From Microcebus murinus (Eukaryota; Chordata; Mammalia; Primates; Cheirogaleidae), in assembly GCF_040939455.1 (NCBI RefSeq), contig NC_134106.1:76763001-76827000 (forward strand): 64,000 bases of DNA. Direction: 5' to 3'. The notes under the pieces were generated by a model. The model was not told the DNA's origin. It made no database searches and saw nothing but the letters and a program-made list of their open reading frames with translations. The position numbers and the translations under genes were made by a program. Below are positions 60,384 through 64,000 of this stretch, piece after piece. Numbering within the stretch: the first letter of the stretch is position 1; every line of letters starts with the position of its first letter.

Positions 60384-61553
60384 TTCTCACCTTAGTCAAC
60401 GCCTCTGTCAGGACCATCCGAGAGGCCAATAATTCAGAATATCAAGAGTGTTGGGTATGCTACTCCCCCCGGCCTCCCTTCTATGAGGGCGTTGCTACAT
60501 TTGGTAAACTATTATTTACTAACGACACCAGCAAACTCAGATGGGGCCTGGAGACCCATGATGGCCTGACACTCAGCCAAGTCACAGGCCTAGGCCTTTG
60601 CCTTCTTAGCCCAAGAATGCTTCCCCCCCGCACCCTTAGAAAAAATATGTAATCAGTCAATTACTGTCGACTCCACCTTTCAGTATATTCAGGCATCTAA
60701 CACCTCTTATTTTGCTTGTTCTTCCGGTCTTACCCCGTATGTAGTCACTGCAACGTTTCTTGAGCATAGAAAATATTGTGTGTTAGTCATGCTTTTCCCC
60801 AGACTCACTGTACATCCTGCTGACGAACTGCTCAAATTTTGGGAGCGCGGCACCACAATGCCCCGGGAAAAAAAGGAGCCCATCACGGCCATAACACTCG
60901 CAGTTGTTCTAGGCCTTGGTGCCACAGGGGCTGGAACAGGCATAGCCTCTCTAGTCACCTCCAACCAGCAATACCTGCAGCTCTTTGCTGCCATCGATAA
61001 CGATCTCCGAGAGCTACAGCAGGGCCTAAAATATCTCAAAGAATCCCTTGCTTCACTTTCTGAGGTAGTGTTGCAAAATAGAAGAGGTCTAGACGTAGTG
61101 TTCCTCCAAGAGGGAGGTTTGTGCGCAGCACTTAAAGAGGAATGTTGCTTTTACGCAGACAAAACAGGTCTGGTAGAAGATAGCATTGAGAGAGTTAGAC
61201 AGAGCCCAGAAGATAGAAAAAAACAGAGAAAACAAAGTGAGGCAAGGTATCAAAATTGATTTTCTACATCCCCCACATTGCTTCCCAGTGTCTTAGGGCC
61301 GCTTGTAGGCTTTCTGTTGCTCCTCACCTTTGGGCCTTGGGCTTTCAAAAAACTAACTAATTTTGTCAAGTCACAGGTAGACGCAGCCACACAAAAATTG
61401 GTCTCCGTGTTTTACCAACGGCTAGAACAAAGAGGCTCCAGAGAAGACCTCCGTGGAGAGTCTCCCAATACACCCACTGAAGGTCTAAATTTCTCAGACC
61501 TTGCCTCAGACACGGAACGCAGTTGGTTCCAAAGGCTGTGGAGACGCCCATGA
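60374..61553 (+). pseudogene. env: Gammaretrovirus-like env, 5'-deleted and broken
   Basis: Starts in the middle of the surface subunit. The CWVC motif (60449-60460) is the CXXC-type disulphide-exchange motif of gamma and type D envelopes. The frame changes near a seven-C run (60622-60629). The transmembrane part follows: hydrophobic fusion-peptide-like stretch (about 60879-60955), heptad region, an LQNRRGLD immunosuppressive-domain-type segment, CX6CC (61122-61148), a TGA at 61257-61259, then an intact-looking membrane span (about 61287-61345) and a cytoplasmic tail ending at TGA 61551-61553. No furin-type RXKR/RXRR site is seen. Membrane glycoprotein for cell entry in the exogenous relative; the signal peptide and receptor-binding front are missing here. 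Confidence 0.92.
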
Positions 61554-61832
61554 CGGGATTATCGCGATGCCGTGTACCAGATGCACACCCCGCCAGCAGT
61601 GAGGTAACTCCATGATGGGAATATTGTAGGTCCATGCCCGGGGGCACACTTCATAATCAGAAGTGCCGGAGCAGGATGCCACCTACATAGCCTAAGACAG
61701 AGGCCTCACCTTCACATTAATCCCCAGATCTTATATTAGGGGTGCTGGTCGCGGAAGCACATCGAGTAGCCTAAGACAGGCTCTCCACCAACTTATATAA
61801 ACCTCCCTCATATTAATAAAGAGAGGGGGAGA
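61554..61832 (+). other. Proviral env-LTR spacer with polypurine tract
   Basis: About 280 bp without a gene. It contains two related segments that include CCTAAGACAG near 61690 and 61770. The polypurine tract AAAGAGAGGGGGAGA lies at 61818-61832, directly before the 3' LTR, where plus-strand DNA synthesis would start. Confidence 0.85.
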
Positions 61833-62272
61833 TGTTAGAGGCAAGGACCCTCAAAGACCCTCAACTCCCCTATGACTCGTCCTATGCACGGACTTCACCC
61901 TGGAAAATTCCAGCTATAGCTCCGAGAAGAATGCATTCCATGACGTGCTGACCACGGGATGCTCCAGGGAGTGCTGACTGCAATTGTTCCCAACCACCTG
62001 CCAGGTTGAAGATGAGTAACCAGTCAAAAACAGGATACTGATAAGACGCTGATTGGGGCTGATTAACCCAGACCCAAGCCTCATTGTCACCCCACTCTAT
62101 TTTTTGTTTCTACTTCCTTGTTTCTGTATGCTTATAAAACCTACTAAGAATCTAAGTAAAGCAGACCTTGACAACCATTTGCTTGGTCTCGTTCCTTTCT
62201 CTTGCCCATCTCTTTCAGGCAAGGTTCCCCCTTGACCCCTGCGAGTAACAGAAGGTCCCGCGGGTCGGGACA
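61833..62272 (+). repeat. 3' LTR of the provirus
   Basis: 440 bp, TGTTAGAGGC to GGTCGGGACA. It differs from the 5' LTR by six substitutions and one extra T (GGTTCCCCC). Followed by the second copy of the CTTTAC target duplication. Confidence 0.97.
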
Positions 62273-62284
62273 CTTTACGAATGT

Positions 62285-62345
62285 TATCTGGGAAAGAAGG
62301 AAGGTGGGAGGAAGAAAGGAAGGAAGAAAGAGAAGGAGGAAAACA
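62285..62345. repeat. (GGAA)n-rich purine stretch
   Basis: Imperfect GAAGG/GGAA units directly after the provirus. A purine-only strand of about 55 bases with two breaks. Confidence 0.75.
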
Positions 62346-62368
62346 ATGCAAGCAAGCAAAAAGAAAGT

Positions 62369-62697
62369 GGCCAGCGGGGCCCGGTGGCTCACTCCTGTAA
62401 TCCTACCACTCTGGGAGGCTGAGGTGGGAGGACTGCTTGAGGTCAGGAGTTCAAGACCAGCCTGAGCAAGAGGGAGACCCTGTCTCTACTAAAAAACTGG
62501 AAAAAATTAGCCAAGCAACTAAAAACAGAAACAAAAATTAGCTGGGTGTGATGGCAAGCACCTATAGTCCCAGCTACTCGGGAGGCTGACACAGCAGGAT
62601 TGCTTGAGCCCAGGAGTCTGAGGTTGCTCTGAGTTAGGCTGATGTCATGGCACTCTAGCCTGGGCAGAGCAAGACTTTGTCCAAAAAACAAAAAAAG
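62369..62697 (+). mobile_element. Strepsirrhine Alu, second linker type
   Basis: Starts GGCCAGCGGGGCCCGGTGG. The linker reads AATTAGCCAAGCAACTAAAA, like the copy at 16477, and the right monomer has GAGGTTGCTCTGAGTTAGGC, a strepsirrhine-type end. The tail is CAAAAAACAAAAAAAG. Confidence 0.9.
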
Positions 62698-63228
62698 TGA
62701 CCCACAAAATGGGGGCCTGTGTAAGAGAGCCCCAAAGCCCCAGTGTCTATGATACCAAAGCTCCAAGAACAAAGGGAAAAGCGTGGTGACCAAGCGATGA
62801 AGAAGAAAGGGTCCAAAGACCCTGCTCATGAAAATGAAACTTATTTTGTTCTTAGAGCTGAACATCTCGCCCACTTTCAAAATATCCAAAGAATGTACTG
62901 GCCAGGGTCATTCTATTTTATTATATCCCCCTCCTCCTACACAAATATTACAGAAGCTGATAGAGAATGGAATGAGTAGGTAAAAATGAACAACATTGTC
63001 TTGGAAGCTAATGGGAAATAACCTACGCATGCTTTGCTCCTTTTCTAAAGTGTTTTAATCTTGCTGATGGCGCTCCTTTTCTTGAGGCACTGCTTCGAGA
63101 CTGGTACTGGGTTAATGGCCAGTCCTACACTGGCTCAGCCAAAACATTTTTGTTAAAGAAACATGAGGTCATTTCTCTCAAGCAATTAGTTGCACAAGAA
63201 TATGTTTGCTTTCAAAACCAAATTCTAC
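62698..63228. other. Unassigned stretch with a 78-codon open frame
   Basis: Between the Alu and a (CA)n tract. A plus-strand open frame at 62743-62979 begins MSMIPKLQEQREKRG but has no recognised family. I cannot say whether this is unique sequence or an unidentified repeat. Confidence 0.35.
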
Positions 63229-63248
63229 CACACACACACACACACACA
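63229..63248. repeat. (CA)n microsatellite
   Basis: About ten CA units, next to the 5' end of the L1 piece. Confidence 0.9.
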
Positions 63249-64000
63249 AACTATTAGAGCTAATAAATGGGTATAGCAAGATTGTAGGATACAAGGTCAA
63301 TATACAAAAATCTGTTGTATTTCTATACACTAGCAATGAACAATCCGAAAAGGAAATTAAGAAAACAATTCCATTTATAAGAGCATCAAAAAGAATTAAA
63401 TATTTATGAATAAATTTAACAAAAGAGGTATAAGACACATATACTGAAAACTGTAACACATTGTTGAAAGAAATTAAAGAAGATCTAAATAAATGGAAAG
63501 ATATCCCATGTTCATGGATTGGAAGACTTATTATTATTAAGATGGCAATACTATCCAAAGCTATATATAGAATCAAAACAATCACTCTCAAAATCCCCAT
63601 TGCCATTTTTGCAGAAATTGACAAGCTGATCCTAAAATTCATACGGAAATGCAAGGAACCCAGAATAGCCAAAATAATTTTTAAGAGTATAATACTTGGA
63701 AGACTCACACTTCTCAATTTTAAAACTTACTATAAGCTACAGTAATCAAGAATTTATACACAGCAGAAGGCGAGGAAAAAAGAAAAAAAAAAAAAAAAAA
63801 AAAAAGAATTTAGAGTACTGGAGTAATGATTGACAATAGAATAAAATTGAGAGACCAGAAATAAGCCCTTACATTTATGGTCAATTGATTTTCAATAAAG
63901 ATATCAAGACAATTCAATGGGAAAAGAACAGTCTTTTCAACAAACAGTGCTGGGACAACTGATATCCATATATAAAAGAATGAAGTTGGATTCCTATTTC
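63249..64000 (+). mobile_element. L1 ORF2 C-terminal part, 5'-truncated, continuing off the window
   Basis: Plus-strand L1 ORF2 in recognisable protein form: LELINGYSKIVGYKVNIQKS, then EIKEDLNKWKDIPCSWIGR and KAIYRIKTITLKIPIAIF. It is better preserved than the copy at 52-55 kb but still has frame breaks (for example TGA at 63408). A run of about 28 A lies inside it at 63778-63806. The 3' end lies beyond the window. Confidence 0.92.

Larger units (their letters stand above)
56142..62278 (+). mobile_element. Endogenous betaretrovirus provirus (with target duplications)
   Basis: A 6125-bp provirus (56148-62272) bounded by a 6-bp direct repeat CTTTAC at 56142-56147 and 62273-62278, as expected for betaretroviruses. 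Order: 5' LTR, tRNA-Lys1,2 primer site, gag, dUTPase and protease, partial RT, gammaretrovirus-like env (3' part), polypurine tract, 3' LTR. RNase H, integrase and the front of env are missing; a full betaretrovirus would be about 2 kb longer. Every gene carries frame breaks or stops, so it cannot make an infectious virus. The gag-pro-pol with gamma-type env layout is that of the simian type D group. It lies antisense to FAM178B, either in a far-upstream intron or upstream of the gene. Confidence 0.95.

Noticed and set aside
62743..62979. 78-codon frame after the Alu, considered as a processed gene or exon
   Set aside because: No recognised family, no splice sites and no poly-A signature; kept only as an unassigned stretch.

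Overview
This window looks like nuclear DNA from a strepsirrhine primate, most likely a lemur. The host gene is mammalian, GC-rich and split by long introns full of Alu, L1, L2 and MIR repeats. Several Alu copies carry a middle linker (AATTAATTGGCCAAC followed by a short TA run) that I associate with lemur Alus rather than monkey or ape Alus. The species call is inference.

Positions 1 to about 49.5 kb hold the 3' part of one minus-strand gene, FAM178B, the paralogue of the SMC5/6-loader protein SLF2 (FAM178A). I could place eleven exons by hand. Nine of them (42748 down to 208) form a phase-consistent chain with GT-AG splice sites. It encodes the conserved FAM178 domain and ends in a 33-bp terminal coding exon with the stop at 208-210. 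Two further upstream exons (43151-43230 and 49426-49549) fit the reading phase but are less certain. The gene's 5' end was not found and probably lies beyond the window; the 3' UTR runs off the left edge. No other host protein-coding gene is supported.

The introns hold lemur-type Alus, older AluJ-like copies, MIR and L2 relics, L1 tails, a MaLR-type LTR, an ancient conserved repeat split by an Alu, and a striking 20-bp perfect inverted repeat at 38397-38444.

From 50 kb on the window is a nest of mobile DNA: a decayed L1 with two Alus inserted in it (52.0-55.3 kb), a TTAA-flanked piggyBac-type non-autonomous element (55297-55661), and a recent endogenous betaretrovirus (56148-62272). The provirus has paired 439/440-bp LTRs, a 6-bp target duplication, a tRNA-Lys1,2 primer site, betaretroviral gag, dUTPase-protease and partial RT, and a gammaretrovirus-like env. 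It lacks RNase H, integrase and the front of env, and every frame is broken. After it come an Alu, a short unexplained open stretch, and an L1 ORF2 tail that runs off the right edge. The provirus and the L1s are antisense to FAM178B.
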